A DNA stretch of 64,000 nucleotides from Planctomycetota bacterium (GCA_016209685.1 JACQVQ010000013.1:1-64000), one strand, 5' to 3'; shown: positions 8,399-17,827, counted from the first letter of the stretch. Translations and numbers: made by a program. The notes: generated from the sequence alone by a model not told the origin.

Positions 8399-10357
8399 AT
8401 GGGTAAAAACCTGGTACAGAAGATACTTCAGGCCCACCTGGTCTCAGGAGAGCTAAAAACAGGGTCAGAGATAGGCATCTCCATTGACCAGACCCTGACA
8501 CAGGATGCCACGGGTACCATGGTCTACCTCCAGTTTGAGTCCATCGGCATCCCCAGGGTGAAGACTAAACTCTCCGTAAGCTATGTGGACCATAACACCC
8601 TCCAGACCAGCCTTGAGAACAGCGACGACCACCTCTACCTCCAGACAGTAGCCGCAAGATACGGGATATACTATTCCAGGCCGGGCAATGGTATATGCCA
8701 CCAGGTACACCTGGAGCGTTTTGCCATCCCGGGCCAGACCCTCCTGGGCTCAGACAGCCACACGCCCACGTGTGGTGGCCTGGGCATGATTGCCATTGGG
8801 GCGGGGGGATTGGACGTGGCGGTGGCCATGTCGGGTTCTCCCTTCTTTATAGCTACCCCAAAGATAGTCCTGGTGAAATTACTAGGACACCTCAGACCCT
8901 GGGTCTCTGCCAAAGACGTTATCCTCCACCTCCTGCAGAGGCTTACCGTCAAGGGCGGGGTGGGAAAGATATTTGAGTACGGGGGGCCGGGTATAAGATG
9001 CCTGAGCATCCCCGAACGTTCCACTATTACCAACATGGGGGCAGAACTGGGGGCCACTACCTCCCTATTCCCCAGTGATGAGATTTCCCGTCAATTTCTA
9101 AAGACACAGCACAGGGAGAAGGACTGGATTGAGCAAGCTCCGGATAAGGACGCCCAGTACGAGGAGGAGCTAGAAGTTAATTTAAACAGCCTTGAGCCAC
9201 TTATCGCCCTCCCGCACAGCCCCGATAACGTCCGCACCGTGAAGGAAGTGGCCGGGACTAGACTCAGCCAGATATGCATAGGCAGTTGTACCAACTCCTC
9301 TTATAATGATTTAATGGTGGTAGCAAAGATTTTAAAGGGGAAGACCATCCCTCCCGAGGTAAGCGTTACTATAAGCCCGGGTTCCAGGCAGGTGCTGGAG
9401 AATATAGCCAGAGAAGGGGCACTGGAGGACCTCATCGGGGCCGGGGCCAGGGTATTAGAGCCTGCCTGCGGCCCATGTATAGGTATGGGCCAGGCGCCGC
9501 CCTCTGGGGGCGTATCCCTAAGGACGTTTAATCGCAACTTCCGTGGCAGGAGCGGTACCCCCGATGCCCAGGTCTATCTGGCCAGCGCAGAGACCGCCGC
9601 CGCCTCTGCCCTTACCGGGGTTATAACCGACCCCAGGGAGCTGGGGAAACCCATAAAGGTTAAACCCCTCCACAGGGCCATTATAGATGATAAACTCATA
9701 GTGCCCCCAGCCGTTGACCCGTCTAAGGTAGAAATTATCAGGGGGCCCAACATAAAAGAGATACCAAAGAGGGGGCCTATAGAAGACACCCTTGAGGGGG
9801 AGGTGCTGATAAAACTAAAGGACAACGTCAGCACGGACGACGTCTTGCCTGCCGGGACAAAGGTACTGGCCTTCCGTTCCAACATACCTGCAATCTCACG
9901 TTTTACCTTTGAATACGTTGACCCGGATTTCGTGAATAGGGCCAGGAAGAAAAAAGGCGGCTTCATCCTGGCAGGGAGCAATTACGGCCAGGGCTCCAGC
10001 AGGGAACATGCCGCCCTTGCGCCCATGCACCTGGGGGTAAAGGCCGTCCTGGCTAAATCCTTCGCAAGGATCCACAGGGTCAATCTAATCAATGCAGGAC
10101 TCCTCCCCCTTGTCCTGGAAGAGGAGGTCTCCTATGACCAGATAGACCAGGGAGACCGCCTGAGGCTTAAGGGACTAAGGGAGGCCATAAAGGCGGGGAA
10201 GGGCCTTACCGTTACGAATGTGACGAAGCAGAAGGAGATTTTAGTAAACCCGCAACTTACCCCCAGAGAGGCTGAAATCATACTGGCGGGCGGCTTACTG
10301 AATCATCAAGTAGAGACTGGCAGAAAACTTGTAAGCGCGGGGAATCGGAAGCCATGA
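8399..10357 (+). CDS. acn: Aconitate hydratase
   Basis: 652 residues, the short aconitase type of the aconitase/isopropylmalate-isomerase superfamily. It interconverts citrate and isocitrate in the TCA cycle using a [4Fe-4S] cluster. Visible markers are GSDSHTPTCGGLGMIAIGAGG (near 115), the cluster cysteines in ICIGSCTNSS (near 300) and EPACGPCIGMGQ (near 362), and the swivel domain signature GSNYGQGSSREHAALAP near 530. Start: ATG 8399, with no strong ribosome site because a repeat lies directly upstream. Its stop overlaps the mdh start (ATGA), so the two are translationally coupled. Homoaconitase or isopropylmalate isomerase are unlikely because large and swivel domains are fused and the neighbours are TCA genes. 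Confidence 0.93.
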   Translation: MGKNLVQKILQAHLVSGELKTGSEIGISIDQTLTQDATGTMVYLQFESIGIPRVKTKLSVSYVDHNTLQTSLENSDDHLYLQTVAARYGIYYSRPGNGICHQVHLERFAIPGQTLLGSDSHTPTCGGLGMIAIGAGGLDVAVAMSGSPFFIATPKIVLVKLLGHLRPWVSAKDVILHLLQRLTVKGGVGKIFEYGGPGIRCLSIPERSTITNMGAELGATTSLFPSDEISRQFLKTQHREKDWIEQAPDKDAQYEEELEVNLNSLEPLIALPHSPDNVRTVKEVAGTRLSQICIGSCTNSSYNDLMVVAKILKGKTIPPEVSVTISPGSRQVLENIAREGALEDLIGAGARVLEPACGPCIGMGQAPPSGGVSLRTFNRNFRGRSGTPDAQVYLASAETAAASALTGVITDPRELGKPIKVKPLHRAIIDDKLIVPPAVDPSKVEIIRGPNIKEIPKRGPIEDTLEGEVLIKLKDNVSTDDVLPAGTKVLAFRSNIPAISRFTFEYVDPDFVNRARKKKGGFILAGSNYGQGSSREHAALAPMHLGVKAVLAKSFARIHRVNLINAGLLPLVLEEEVSYDQIDQGDRLRLKGLREAIKAGKGLTVTNVTKQKEILVNPQLTPREAEIILAGGLLNHQVETGRKLVSAGNRKP

Positions 10358-11328
10358 GGACAAAGATAACCATAATCGGGGCTGGCAACGTAGGCGGCAC
10401 CACGGCCAATAGGTTAGCAGAAAAAGAACTGGGAGAAGAGATAGTGCTCCTGGACGCCTATGCCGGGATTGCCAAAGGCAAGGCCCTGGATATGGTTGAG
10501 GCTGGGCCCGTATGCGGCTACAGCACAAAGGTACTGGGTACTGATAATTTTGAGGATGTAAAAGACTCTTCTATTACCATAATAACGGCCGGCTTCCCCA
10601 GAAGGCCGGGGATGACAAGGGAGGAACTCCTTTTAACTAATGCAGAGGTCGTGAAGAAGATTGTCGTGGAGGTAGTAAGGGTAGCCCCAGAAACAATTAT
10701 AATCATGGTCACGAATCCTCTGGACGCCATGGCCTATCTTGCCTACAAGGTAAGTGGATTCCCCAGGGAGAGGGTTATAGGGATGGCAGGTGTCTTAGAC
10801 TCCGCACGCCTCCGAACCTTTGTCGCCATGGAACTGGGTATCTCTGCGGAAAACGTCCAGGCCATGGTCTTAGGGAGTCATGGCGAGACCATGGTAGCAG
10901 TACCAAGCCTTACCACCGTGGCAGGGGTGCCTGTGTCAGAGTTAATCCCTAAAGAGAGGCTTGACGCCGTCATTGAACGCACCAGAATGGGTGGACAGGA
11001 GATACTGGAACTCCTGAAGACCGGCAGTACCTTTTATGCCCCCTCGGCCGCCATAGCAAAGATGGTGGAGGCCATCCTGAAAGATAAAAAGGAGATACTC
11101 CCCTGTACCGCCTTCTGCCAGGGGGAATACGGGATAAGGGACATATTTATCGGTGTGCCAGTCAAACTCGGCCGCAGGGGGATGGAAGGGATAACCCCAC
11201 TGCCATTAACCCCGGAGGAACTAAAGGCACTGCAGAAATCAGCGGCCTCAATAAAACCCCAATGTGAAGAGATAGAGAGATTCCTCCAGGAAGTTAAGGC
11301 CTGTAGTGAGCGGAGCGAATCTATATGA
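10354..11328 (+). CDS. mdh: Malate dehydrogenase (LDH-like type)
   Basis: 324 residues. Oxidises malate to oxaloacetate with NAD. The Rossmann motif is GAGNVGGTTA (near 9), Asp after the second strand (LLDAYAG) favours NAD(H), the mobile loop GFPRRPGMTREELL carries the two substrate arginines, VTNPLD follows, and the catalytic His is in GSHGETMV (near 177). The last residues ACSERSESI are encoded by a dispersed AGTGAGCGGAGCGAATCT repeat (11302-11322) that also runs up to the next start codon. The start overlaps the acn stop and the stop overlaps the sdhD start (ATGA in both cases). Confidence 0.94.
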   Translation: MRTKITIIGAGNVGGTTANRLAEKELGEEIVLLDAYAGIAKGKALDMVEAGPVCGYSTKVLGTDNFEDVKDSSITIITAGFPRRPGMTREELLLTNAEVVKKIVVEVVRVAPETIIIMVTNPLDAMAYLAYKVSGFPRERVIGMAGVLDSARLRTFVAMELGISAENVQAMVLGSHGETMVAVPSLTTVAGVPVSELIPKERLDAVIERTRMGGQEILELLKTGSTFYAPSAAIAKMVEAILKDKKEILPCTAFCQGEYGIRDIFIGVPVKLGRRGMEGITPLPLTPEELKALQKSAASIKPQCEEIERFLQEVKACSERSESI

Positions 11329-11663
11329 ACACGCGAACCGGTCTCTGGCCCTGGCTACTACAGAGGCTCAGCGGGCTATTCCTCAGTGCAGGTGTGCTTA
11401 TCCATTTCTTGACGCTCCATAGTAGTAGCGGCCCCCCCTCTTATGCAGAGGTTGTGTCAAGGCTCACCTCACCTGGCTGGGTATCGTTTTATTTGATACT
11501 TCTGGCCATACTCATCTATCACGGTCTTAACGGCCTATGGGCCATATCCCTGGACTTTAATGCCCCCGGCCCCTTTAGAAAGGGGTTTAAGCTGACTCTC
11601 TATCTTGTAGGAATGGGTACGTTCCTCGTCGGCCTGATGATACTAAATTCTTTTAAACCTTGA
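11325..11663 (+). CDS. sdhD: Succinate dehydrogenase membrane subunit, SdhD-like
   Basis: 112 residues with three hydrophobic helices (about 17-30, 51-73 and 86-105). WLLQRLSGLFLSAGVLIHFL and LIYHGLNGLW match the 'QR.SG...H' and 'HG.NGLW' patterns of the small cytochrome b anchor subunit. With the next gene it should bind haem b and quinone and hold SdhAB to the membrane. The start codon overlaps the mdh stop. Assignment as SdhD rather than SdhC rests on the next protein carrying the clearer SdhC signature. Confidence 0.85.
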   Translation: MNTRTGLWPWLLQRLSGLFLSAGVLIHFLTLHSSSGPPSYAEVVSRLTSPGWVSFYLILLAILIYHGLNGLWAISLDFNAPGPFRKGFKLTLYLVGMGTFLVGLMILNSFKP

Positions 11664-11703
11664 ACTTTGAACCTTTGAGCCTTTGAACCCTTGAGTTTTT
11701 TAT
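11664..11703. repeat. TTTGAACCT 7-nt-periodic tract between sdhD and sdhC
   Basis: Degenerate tandem units of AACCTTTG/AACTTTG with a 7-8-nt period. A similar tract lies between sdhC and sdhA (12067-12107), and others lie at 4141-4176, 23483-23518 and, inside a coding sequence, 60573-60610. Confidence 0.8.
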
Positions 11704-12069
11704 ATGGGTATATTCGGAAGAATCATCAATGACATCCTGTGGAACCTGAATACCAGCATCTCCTCCTTTACCCTGCACAGGATTACGGGGATAGCGCTGG
11801 TACTATTCCTGTTCCTGCACGTCTGGACCCTCAGTGCAGTCTTCCAGGGGGTGGAGGGTTTTGAAAAGGCCGTGAGCAAGTTTAATAACCCCCTGGGCCA
11901 CGCCATGGAGTATACCCTGTTCCTTGCCGTTACCTTCCACTTATTGAATGGACTCAGGATAACCCTTGTGGAGTTTCTGGCCTTGGCACCCCAGCAGGAA
12001 AGACTCTTATGGGCAGGTCTTGTGGTTTTGAGCATTATGGGTATTTACGGTGTAATACTAATATTTTGA
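11704..12069 (+). CDS. sdhC: Succinate dehydrogenase cytochrome b556 subunit, SdhC-like
   Basis: 121 residues, three membrane helices. SSFTLHRITGIALVL is the SdhC family signature, with HRITG at the quinone site, and HLLNGLRITL carries the second conserved His. The axial haem ligand is probably the His of FLFLHVWTL or of HLLNGLR. The gene has no obvious ribosome site because a heptamer repeat tract fills the 40-bp gap after sdhD. Part of the mdh-sdhD-sdhC-sdhA-sdhB run. Confidence 0.87.
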   Translation: MGIFGRIINDILWNLNTSISSFTLHRITGIALVLFLFLHVWTLSAVFQGVEGFEKAVSKFNNPLGHAMEYTLFLAVTFHLLNGLRITLVEFLALAPQQERLLWAGLVVLSIMGIYGVILIF

Positions 12070-12111
12070 ACCTTTAAACCTTTGAACTTTTGAGCCTGGG
12101 CATTTGAGGGA

Positions 12112-13845
12112 GTGACCTTGCGATACCATGAGGTCATAGTGGTCGGTGGAGGGCTGGCTGGCCTGCGGGCGGCCATAGCCGTAAACGAGAGGAACGTAAG
12201 CGTTGCGGTACTCTCCAAGGTCCATCCCCTGAGGTCCCACACCGTAGCCGCCCAGGGAGGGGTCAACGCACCCCTGGGTAACCACCCTAGAGGACATTAC
12301 GATAACTGGGAAAAACACGCCTACGATACCATTAAAGGCAGTGACTTCCTTGCAGACCAGGACGCAGTGATAAGGATGACCAGGGAGGCCGCCGCCCGCA
12401 TACTGGAGATGGAACACTGGGGCTGTCCCTTCAGCCGCACCCCGGAGGGGAAGATTGCACAGAGGCCGTTCGGCGGGGCCGGTTTCCCGAGGACGTGCTA
12501 CGTGGCGGACACCACCGGTCATGCCTTGCTCCACACCGTTTATGAGCAGACCGTTAGATTCCAGCAGGCGGCGGAGAGGAAGGAGATGGTGCTCTATCCA
12601 GAGTGGTTGATAACCAACCTGGCGGTTGAAGGGGAGGAGTGCAGGGGACTGGTGGCCATGGAGATGGCTACCGGGAGACTGGAGACCTTTCTGGCCGAGG
12701 CGGTCATCTTTGCCACTGGAGGGGCAGGCAGGCTTTATGGGAATTCCACAAACGCCCTCATCAACACCGGCATGGGTATGGCCGTACCCTACTGGGCCGG
12801 GATACCTTTAAAGGACATGGAATTCATACAGTTCCACCCCACTACCCTTTACGGGAAGAACGTCCTCATTACAGAAGGGGCGAGGGGAGAGGGCGGGTTT
12901 CTGGTTAATAATAAAGGGGAGCGCTTCCTGGCCAACTATGCTGACTCCGGGAAGGCCATGGAGGTAGCCCCGAGGGATATTATATCCCGCAACATGACGA
13001 AGGAGATTACGGAAGGTAGGGGCTTTGAGGGGGGGTACTTGCACCTGGACCTCAGACACCTGGGCAGGGAAAAGATACTTGCCCGACTGCCAGGGATAAG
13101 GGAGATATGCCTGGAGTTCGCCGGGATAGACCCAATAGATGAACCCATCCCCGTCCAGCCAGGACAGCACTATACTATGGGTGGGATTGACTGTACGACG
13201 GAGTGTGAGACCAGGATAAAGGGGTTCTATGCGGCAGGGGAGGCCGCCTGCGTGAGCGTCCATGGGGCCAACCGGCTGGGGGGCAACTCCCTCCTTGAGA
13301 CGTTAGTATTCGGCCAGATAGCAGGAGACAGGGCGGCGGAATACGTCCAGACCAAGACCCAAAGGGAACAGGGAAAGAAGGCCCTTGAGGAGACCCTGGC
13401 AAGGACGGAAGAGAAGATAAAGAAGACCCTGAACTCCACAGGCAAAGAACACCCCTCAAAGATAAGAGACGCGATGCAGGACTTGATGGTGAAGGACGTT
13501 GGGATATTCCGCAACGGTCAGGGGCTAAAAGAGGCATCGGAAGGGCTTAGGGATTTGAAGGAGAGATGCAGGGATATAAAGATAAACTATAAGGGTAGGG
13601 CATGGAACCAGGCACTGGTCATTGCATTGGAACTGGAAGGCAGTCTGGACGTGGCGGAGGCCGTGGTAGCCGGGGCACTGGCACGTGAGGAGAGCCGCGG
13701 CTCCCATTCCCGCACAGATTTTTCAAAGAGGGACGACCAGAATTGGCTGAGGCATACCCTTTGCTTTTTTACCCCCGAAGGCCCCAGGCTGGAATATTCC
13801 GAGGTTAGACCTGGGCCGTTCAAGATAGCGGAGAGGAAGTATTAA
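12112..13845 (+). CDS. sdhA: Succinate dehydrogenase flavoprotein subunit
   Basis: 577 residues. Oxidises succinate to fumarate. It shows the FAD dinucleotide motif VVGGGLAGLRAA (10-21), the covalent-FAD histidine in RSHTVAAQGG (near 44), FATGGAGRLYG, the active-site stretch QFHPTTLYG, TEGARGEGG, PRD near 290, HYTMGGIDC and RLGGNSLLE. The start is either GTG 12112 or TTG 12118; GAGGG sits only 1 nt before the GTG but 7 nt before the TTG, so the TTG is a real alternative. The C-terminal helical region (about 400-577) is of normal length. Fumarate reductase cannot be excluded from sequence alone, but the acn-mdh context favours oxidative use. Confidence 0.94.
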   Translation: MTLRYHEVIVVGGGLAGLRAAIAVNERNVSVAVLSKVHPLRSHTVAAQGGVNAPLGNHPRGHYDNWEKHAYDTIKGSDFLADQDAVIRMTREAAARILEMEHWGCPFSRTPEGKIAQRPFGGAGFPRTCYVADTTGHALLHTVYEQTVRFQQAAERKEMVLYPEWLITNLAVEGEECRGLVAMEMATGRLETFLAEAVIFATGGAGRLYGNSTNALINTGMGMAVPYWAGIPLKDMEFIQFHPTTLYGKNVLITEGARGEGGFLVNNKGERFLANYADSGKAMEVAPRDIISRNMTKEITEGRGFEGGYLHLDLRHLGREKILARLPGIREICLEFAGIDPIDEPIPVQPGQHYTMGGIDCTTECETRIKGFYAAGEAACVSVHGANRLGGNSLLETLVFGQIAGDRAAEYVQTKTQREQGKKALEETLARTEEKIKKTLNSTGKEHPSKIRDAMQDLMVKDVGIFRNGQGLKEASEGLRDLKERCRDIKINYKGRAWNQALVIALELEGSLDVAEAVVAGALAREESRGSHSRTDFSKRDDQNWLRHTLCFFTPEGPRLEYSEVRPGPFKIAERKY

Positions 13846-13858
13846 TCCATGTACTACC

Positions 13859-13941
13859 TGTCATTCTGAGTGAGCCGAAGCCCTGAGCGAAGCGAAGGGG
13901 AAGCGAAGAATCTCTGAGACCCTTCGCTTCGCTCAGGGTGA
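13859..13941. mobile_element. MITE-like inverted repeat (family C) between sdhA and sdhB
   Basis: Starts GTCATTCTGAG and ends CTCAGGGTGAC, with internal AGCGAAGCGAAG arms, forming an imperfect 80-bp hairpin. Related copies are at 32709-32781, 40753-40889 and 43706-43826. It separates sdhA from sdhB by about 120 bp in an otherwise tightly packed gene run. No transposase is encoded. Confidence 0.8.
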
Positions 13942-13967
13942 CAATCCTGGAAAGTCATTGTAAACAG

Positions 13968-14678
13968 ATGGGCAAAATCACATTAGACATAGAACGCTAC
14001 GACCCCGATAAAAAGGCCCAGTTCTTCCAGTCCTTCCAGATACCCTGGGAGAAACGGGACATGACGGTGCTGGAGGGGTTGTTCTATATACAGGAGAATA
14101 TGGACGATTCTCTGTCGTTCCGCACCTCCTGCAGGTCAGCAGTCTGCGGCTCCTGCGCCATGCACATAAACGGTCAGCACAGACTGGCCTGCAACACCCT
14201 CTTTTCAGTGTTGAAGACTAATAAGGTCACTATCAGACCCCTCGCCCATCTGCCCGTCCAGAAAGACCTCTGCGTGGACATGTCCCCCTTCTGGGAGAAG
14301 TATGAGAAGACGATGCCCTACCTGATGCCAGGTTCCCCGCCTCCGGAGGAGGAGAGGATACAGAGCGAAGGCCAGAGGGCAGAGATAGATGTAGTCATTG
14401 ACTGCATACAGTGTGCCTGTTGTTATTCCTCCTGTCCGGTAACCCTGACGAGTAAGGATTATCTAGGCCCGGCGGCCTTGTTGAAGATAGATAGATTCCT
14501 GAAGGACTCCAGGGACGAGGCCAAGGGGAAGAGGCTAGAGACTGCGGATAGTCCATTTGGCGTCTGGCGATGCCACAACGTCTACAACTGCCAGCGCTCC
14601 TGCCCCAAGAAGCTAGACCCGCCCAGGTCTATTGTGAATATAAAGAGGGGAATACTGGGCAAGGAGCTACGGCCTTAG
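13968..14678 (+). CDS. sdhB: Succinate dehydrogenase iron-sulfur subunit
   Basis: 236 residues from MGKITLDIERYDPDKK. The earlier in-frame GTG at 13938 lies inside the MITE-like repeat and is rejected. The [2Fe-2S] ligands are CRSAVCGSCAM and a later Cys in HRLAC; CIQCACCYSSCP gives the [4Fe-4S] ligands; the [3Fe-4S] site uses CHNVYNCQRSCPK together with a Cys of the previous motif. It passes electrons from SdhA flavin to the quinone site. GGAAAG lies 13 nt upstream, a weak ribosome site. Confidence 0.94.
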   Translation: MGKITLDIERYDPDKKAQFFQSFQIPWEKRDMTVLEGLFYIQENMDDSLSFRTSCRSAVCGSCAMHINGQHRLACNTLFSVLKTNKVTIRPLAHLPVQKDLCVDMSPFWEKYEKTMPYLMPGSPPPEEERIQSEGQRAEIDVVIDCIQCACCYSSCPVTLTSKDYLGPAALLKIDRFLKDSRDEAKGKRLETADSPFGVWRCHNVYNCQRSCPKKLDPPRSIVNIKRGILGKELRP

Positions 14679-14750
14679 GGGCTAGGGATTAGGCCGTAAG
14701 TTGTAGTCGGGAAAAGGGGACACATCCCCAAAAAAAATTGTCCTAGTCTT

Positions 14751-14780
14751 GTAGGGTGCGTTTAAACGCACCCTATTTTC
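14751..14780. terminator. Hairpin after sdhB, probable bidirectional terminator
   Basis: GTAGGGTGCGTTTAAACGCACCCTA forms a 10-12-bp stem followed by TTTTC on the plus strand. It lies between the convergent sdhB and ppdK genes and looks like a family A palindrome used as a terminator. Confidence 0.55.
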
Positions 14781-14811
14781 TGAGAATCTCTCTTAGAGGG
14801 GGCATGACCTT

Positions 14812-17583
14812 TTAAACCGTACTGGCCGTTTCTGTCTTCTTGATATTCGCCTGGGCGGCGGCGAGGCGAGCTATTGGTACACGGAAGGGGGAACAGCTTA
14901 CGTAGTCCAGCCCTATCCTGTGGCAGAAGGCTATGCTTGAAGGGTCTCCGCCATGTTCCCCACAGATGCCTATCTTTAGGGCAGGTTTGGTGGAACGCCC
15001 CTTCTTTACCCCTATCTCTATGAGCATCCCGACGCCCTCCATATCAAGGGACTGGAAGGGGTCTTTAGGCAAAATACCCCTTTCAATGTATTCAGACAGG
15101 AAGTTACCGATGTCGTCCCGGCTGAAGCCAAAGGTCATCTGTGTTAGGTCGTTCGTGCCGAAGGAGAAGAAGTCGGACTGCCGGGCTATACGGTCTGCGG
15201 TAACGGCGGCCCTGGGTAGTTCTATCATCGTGCCGATGGTGTAATGAATCTCTACGCCCTTCTTTTTCATTATCTCCCCGGCCAATTGTAGGATGTTCTC
15301 TCTGAATATCTTTAGCTCCTTCTCCGTACCCACCAGGGGTATCATGATTTCGGGGTAGACCTCAAGTCCCTTCTTCTTTATGTTGCAGGCGGCCTCTATT
15401 ATGGCCCTGACCTGCATGTCGTATATCTCCTTATAGGTTATGCCCAATCGGCATCCACGGTGTCCCAGCATGGGGTTGAATTCGTGGAGCCTGGCCACCG
15501 TCCTCTGGATATCTTTTAGGCTTACCTTCATCTTTTTAGATATTAGGGTCTGGCTTGCCGCATCCTGGGGGAGGAACTCATGGAGGGGTGGGTCAAGGAG
15601 CCTGATGGTAACGGGAAGGCCGTCCATTACCGTCAATATTTTCTCAAAGTCGCCCCTCTGCATGGGGAGGAGGGCGTTCAGGGCCTTAGTGTACAGGGAT
15701 TGAGGGTGTTTAAGTTCTGCCTTAGTTTTTGTGATTTCCTTCCTTATGGCAGACTGCCTGTCACCTGGGGCCTTTTCAAGCTCGTCCTGGAGGGATAGGA
15801 GCTTGGCTTTCAGGTTCTTGGCATCAGCGGCCACCAGTATCATCTGCCTCACGTAATCAATGCGGTTTTCTCCAAAGAACATGTGTTCCGTGCGGCAAAG
15901 GCCGATGCCCTGGGCGCCGAACTCCCTGGCCTTCCTTGCGTCTTCCGGGGTATCTGCATTGGCCCTGACCTTAAGCCTTCTCACCTCATCGGCCCATTCC
16001 ATGATGGTGGCAAAGTCCCCGCTCAGAGAGGGCTCAACGGTAGAGACCCTTCCCAGGATTACCTCCCCGAGACTGCCATCCAGGGACATGTAATCCCCCC
16101 GCTTGACTACCTTCCCATTGACGCTGAAGCGCTGGGTCTTGTAGTCCACATCAATGGCGCAGGCCCCGACAATGCAGGGCTTGCCCATCCCCCTGGCTAC
16201 TACTGCGGCGTGGGAGGTCATGCCACCGCGGGTAGTGAGGATACCCTGGGCGGCGTACATCCCTGCTATATCCTCTGGAGAGGTCTCCTTCCTGACAAGG
16301 ATTACCTTCTCCTTCTTTGCGGCCAGGTGTTCCGCCTCCTCGGCGCTGAAGACCACCTTCCCTGTGGCCGCTCCGGGAGAGGCCGGTAGCCCGGTGGCTA
16401 TTACCTCCTTTTTGGCCATGGGATCAAAAACTGGATGCATGAGCTGGTCCAACTGGTGCGGGTCTATCCTGGCCAGGGCGGCGTTCTTATCTATCAGGCC
16501 TTCTCTTACCAGGTCTACGGCAATCTTTAGGGCGGCCTCAGCAGTCCGCTTACCGTTACGGCACTGCAGCATGTAGAGTTTATTTTCCTGGATGGTAAAC
16601 TCTATATCCTGCATATCCCTGTAGCGTTTTTCCAGTATATCTTTGTACTTAAGGAGTCCTTCATAGATATGTGGCATCAACCCCTTCAGGTCTTCTATAG
16701 GTTCGGGAGTACGAATACCTGCAACTACGTCCTCACCCTGGGCATTGATGAGGAATTCTCCGTAGAGGAGGTTTTTTCCAGTGGAAGGGTCCCTGGTGAA
16801 GCATACGCCTGTAGCCGAATGGTCTCCCATGTTGCCGAAGACCATAGACTGGACGTTTACGGCAGTCCCCAGGAGGCCCGTAATGTTATACAACTGTCTA
16901 TACTTTATAGCCCTTGGGTTATTCCAGGATTGGAAGACGGCGTTTATTGCCATATCCAACTGGGTTTCAGGGTCGGTAGGAAAATCACCCCCGGTCTCTT
17001 TCTCGTAGAGGGCCTTATATTTTTCTACCAGTTCCTGGAGGTGCTTTGTGGCAAGTCCCGTATCACCATTCGCCTTAACCCTTTTCTTTAGGGCGTCCAG
17101 GAGGGCCTCAAACTTCTCCCTCTCTATGCCCATAACTACATTGCCGAACATGGAGATGAACCTCCGGTAGGCATCCCAGACGAAACGTTCGTTATTGGTC
17201 TTTCTTACGAGACCCTGCAGGCTATCCGGGGTAAGCCCAAGATTAAGGACGGTGTCCATCATCCCAGGCATGGAGGCGGCGGCCCCGCTCCTGACAGAGA
17301 CCAGGAGGGGGTTCTCCGGGTCTCCCAGCCTTGCCTGCATGTTCTCTTCTAACTTCTTAAGGTTTTCTCTTATCTCTTCTCTCAGACCTTCGGGATATTG
17401 CCGGTTGTTTTTATAATAGAAGTCACAGACCTCTGCGCTGATAGTAAAACCGTGAGGGACAGGTAGTCCGAGGTTGCTCATCTCGGCCAGGTTTGCACCC
17501 TTGCCCCCTAATATGTTCCGCATCTCTGCGCTACCCTCGGCCTTCCCATTGCCGAAGGCAAAGACATACTTTCTCCCCGTCAT
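14812..17583 (-). CDS. ppdK: Pyruvate, phosphate dikinase
   Basis: 923 residues. Interconverts pyruvate, ATP and Pi with PEP, AMP and PPi. The N-terminal nucleotide-binding domain has VFAFGNGKAEG, GGKGANLAEM and VSVRSGAAASMPGMMDTVLN. The central phospho-histidine domain has the catalytic His in GGMTSHAAVVARGMGKPC. The C-terminal TIM barrel has CRTEHMFF, GHRGCRLG, GTNDLTQMTFG and CGEHGGDP. The family is usually about 870-890 residues; the surplus is a Lys/Glu-rich helical insert between ILVAADAKNL and LNALLPMQRGDF (about 580-635). Ribosome site AAAGGAG precedes the ATG; a candidate promoter lies at 17690-17718. Confidence 0.95.
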   Translation of the reverse strand: MTGRKYVFAFGNGKAEGSAEMRNILGGKGANLAEMSNLGLPVPHGFTISAEVCDFYYKNNRQYPEGLREEIRENLKKLEENMQARLGDPENPLLVSVRSGAAASMPGMMDTVLNLGLTPDSLQGLVRKTNNERFVWDAYRRFISMFGNVVMGIEREKFEALLDALKKRVKANGDTGLATKHLQELVEKYKALYEKETGGDFPTDPETQLDMAINAVFQSWNNPRAIKYRQLYNITGLLGTAVNVQSMVFGNMGDHSATGVCFTRDPSTGKNLLYGEFLINAQGEDVVAGIRTPEPIEDLKGLMPHIYEGLLKYKDILEKRYRDMQDIEFTIQENKLYMLQCRNGKRTAEAALKIAVDLVREGLIDKNAALARIDPHQLDQLMHPVFDPMAKKEVIATGLPASPGAATGKVVFSAEEAEHLAAKKEKVILVRKETSPEDIAGMYAAQGILTTRGGMTSHAAVVARGMGKPCIVGACAIDVDYKTQRFSVNGKVVKRGDYMSLDGSLGEVILGRVSTVEPSLSGDFATIMEWADEVRRLKVRANADTPEDARKAREFGAQGIGLCRTEHMFFGENRIDYVRQMILVAADAKNLKAKLLSLQDELEKAPGDRQSAIRKEITKTKAELKHPQSLYTKALNALLPMQRGDFEKILTVMDGLPVTIRLLDPPLHEFLPQDAASQTLISKKMKVSLKDIQRTVARLHEFNPMLGHRGCRLGITYKEIYDMQVRAIIEAACNIKKKGLEVYPEIMIPLVGTEKELKIFRENILQLAGEIMKKKGVEIHYTIGTMIELPRAAVTADRIARQSDFFSFGTNDLTQMTFGFSRDDIGNFLSEYIERGILPKDPFQSLDMEGVGMLIEIGVKKGRSTKPALKIGICGEHGGDPSSIAFCHRIGLDYVSCSPFRVPIARLAAAQANIKKTETASTV

Positions 17584-17689
17584 ACTTTAAGTTCTCCTTT
17601 CACCTGACTTGTATGGGGATGGACAATTAAAATTTAGTTCTTTGTGTAAGTTGCATATAAGAACATGGGGCCATATAAAATGGCCAATC

Positions 17690-17718
17690 AGTCTATCAAA
17701 AAGATTCTTTATTAGCAA
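17690..17718 (-). promoter_or_regulatory. Candidate ppdK promoter with downstream operator-like palindrome
   Basis: On the minus strand TTGCTA, a 17-bp spacer and TAGACT. Immediately downstream is a perfect palindrome GGCCATATAAAATGGCC (17669-17685) placed where a repressor would block initiation or where a leader hairpin would form. The regulator is unknown. Confidence 0.4.
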
Positions 17719-17827
17719 GAGTTTTCACAGAGGTAACTTTTCAATTGGTAGCATGAAAACTTGCTGGCATCTTTGTCCTTGAAATTTATTGCAATTACGG
17801 GTAGAAAAGGGAGAGTTTACCAAAAGG

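Noticed and set aside
13938-13967. GTG 13938 as sdhB start
   Set aside because: The codons up to 13967 belong to the end of a MITE-like element; MGKITLDIERY at 13968 matches the family start.
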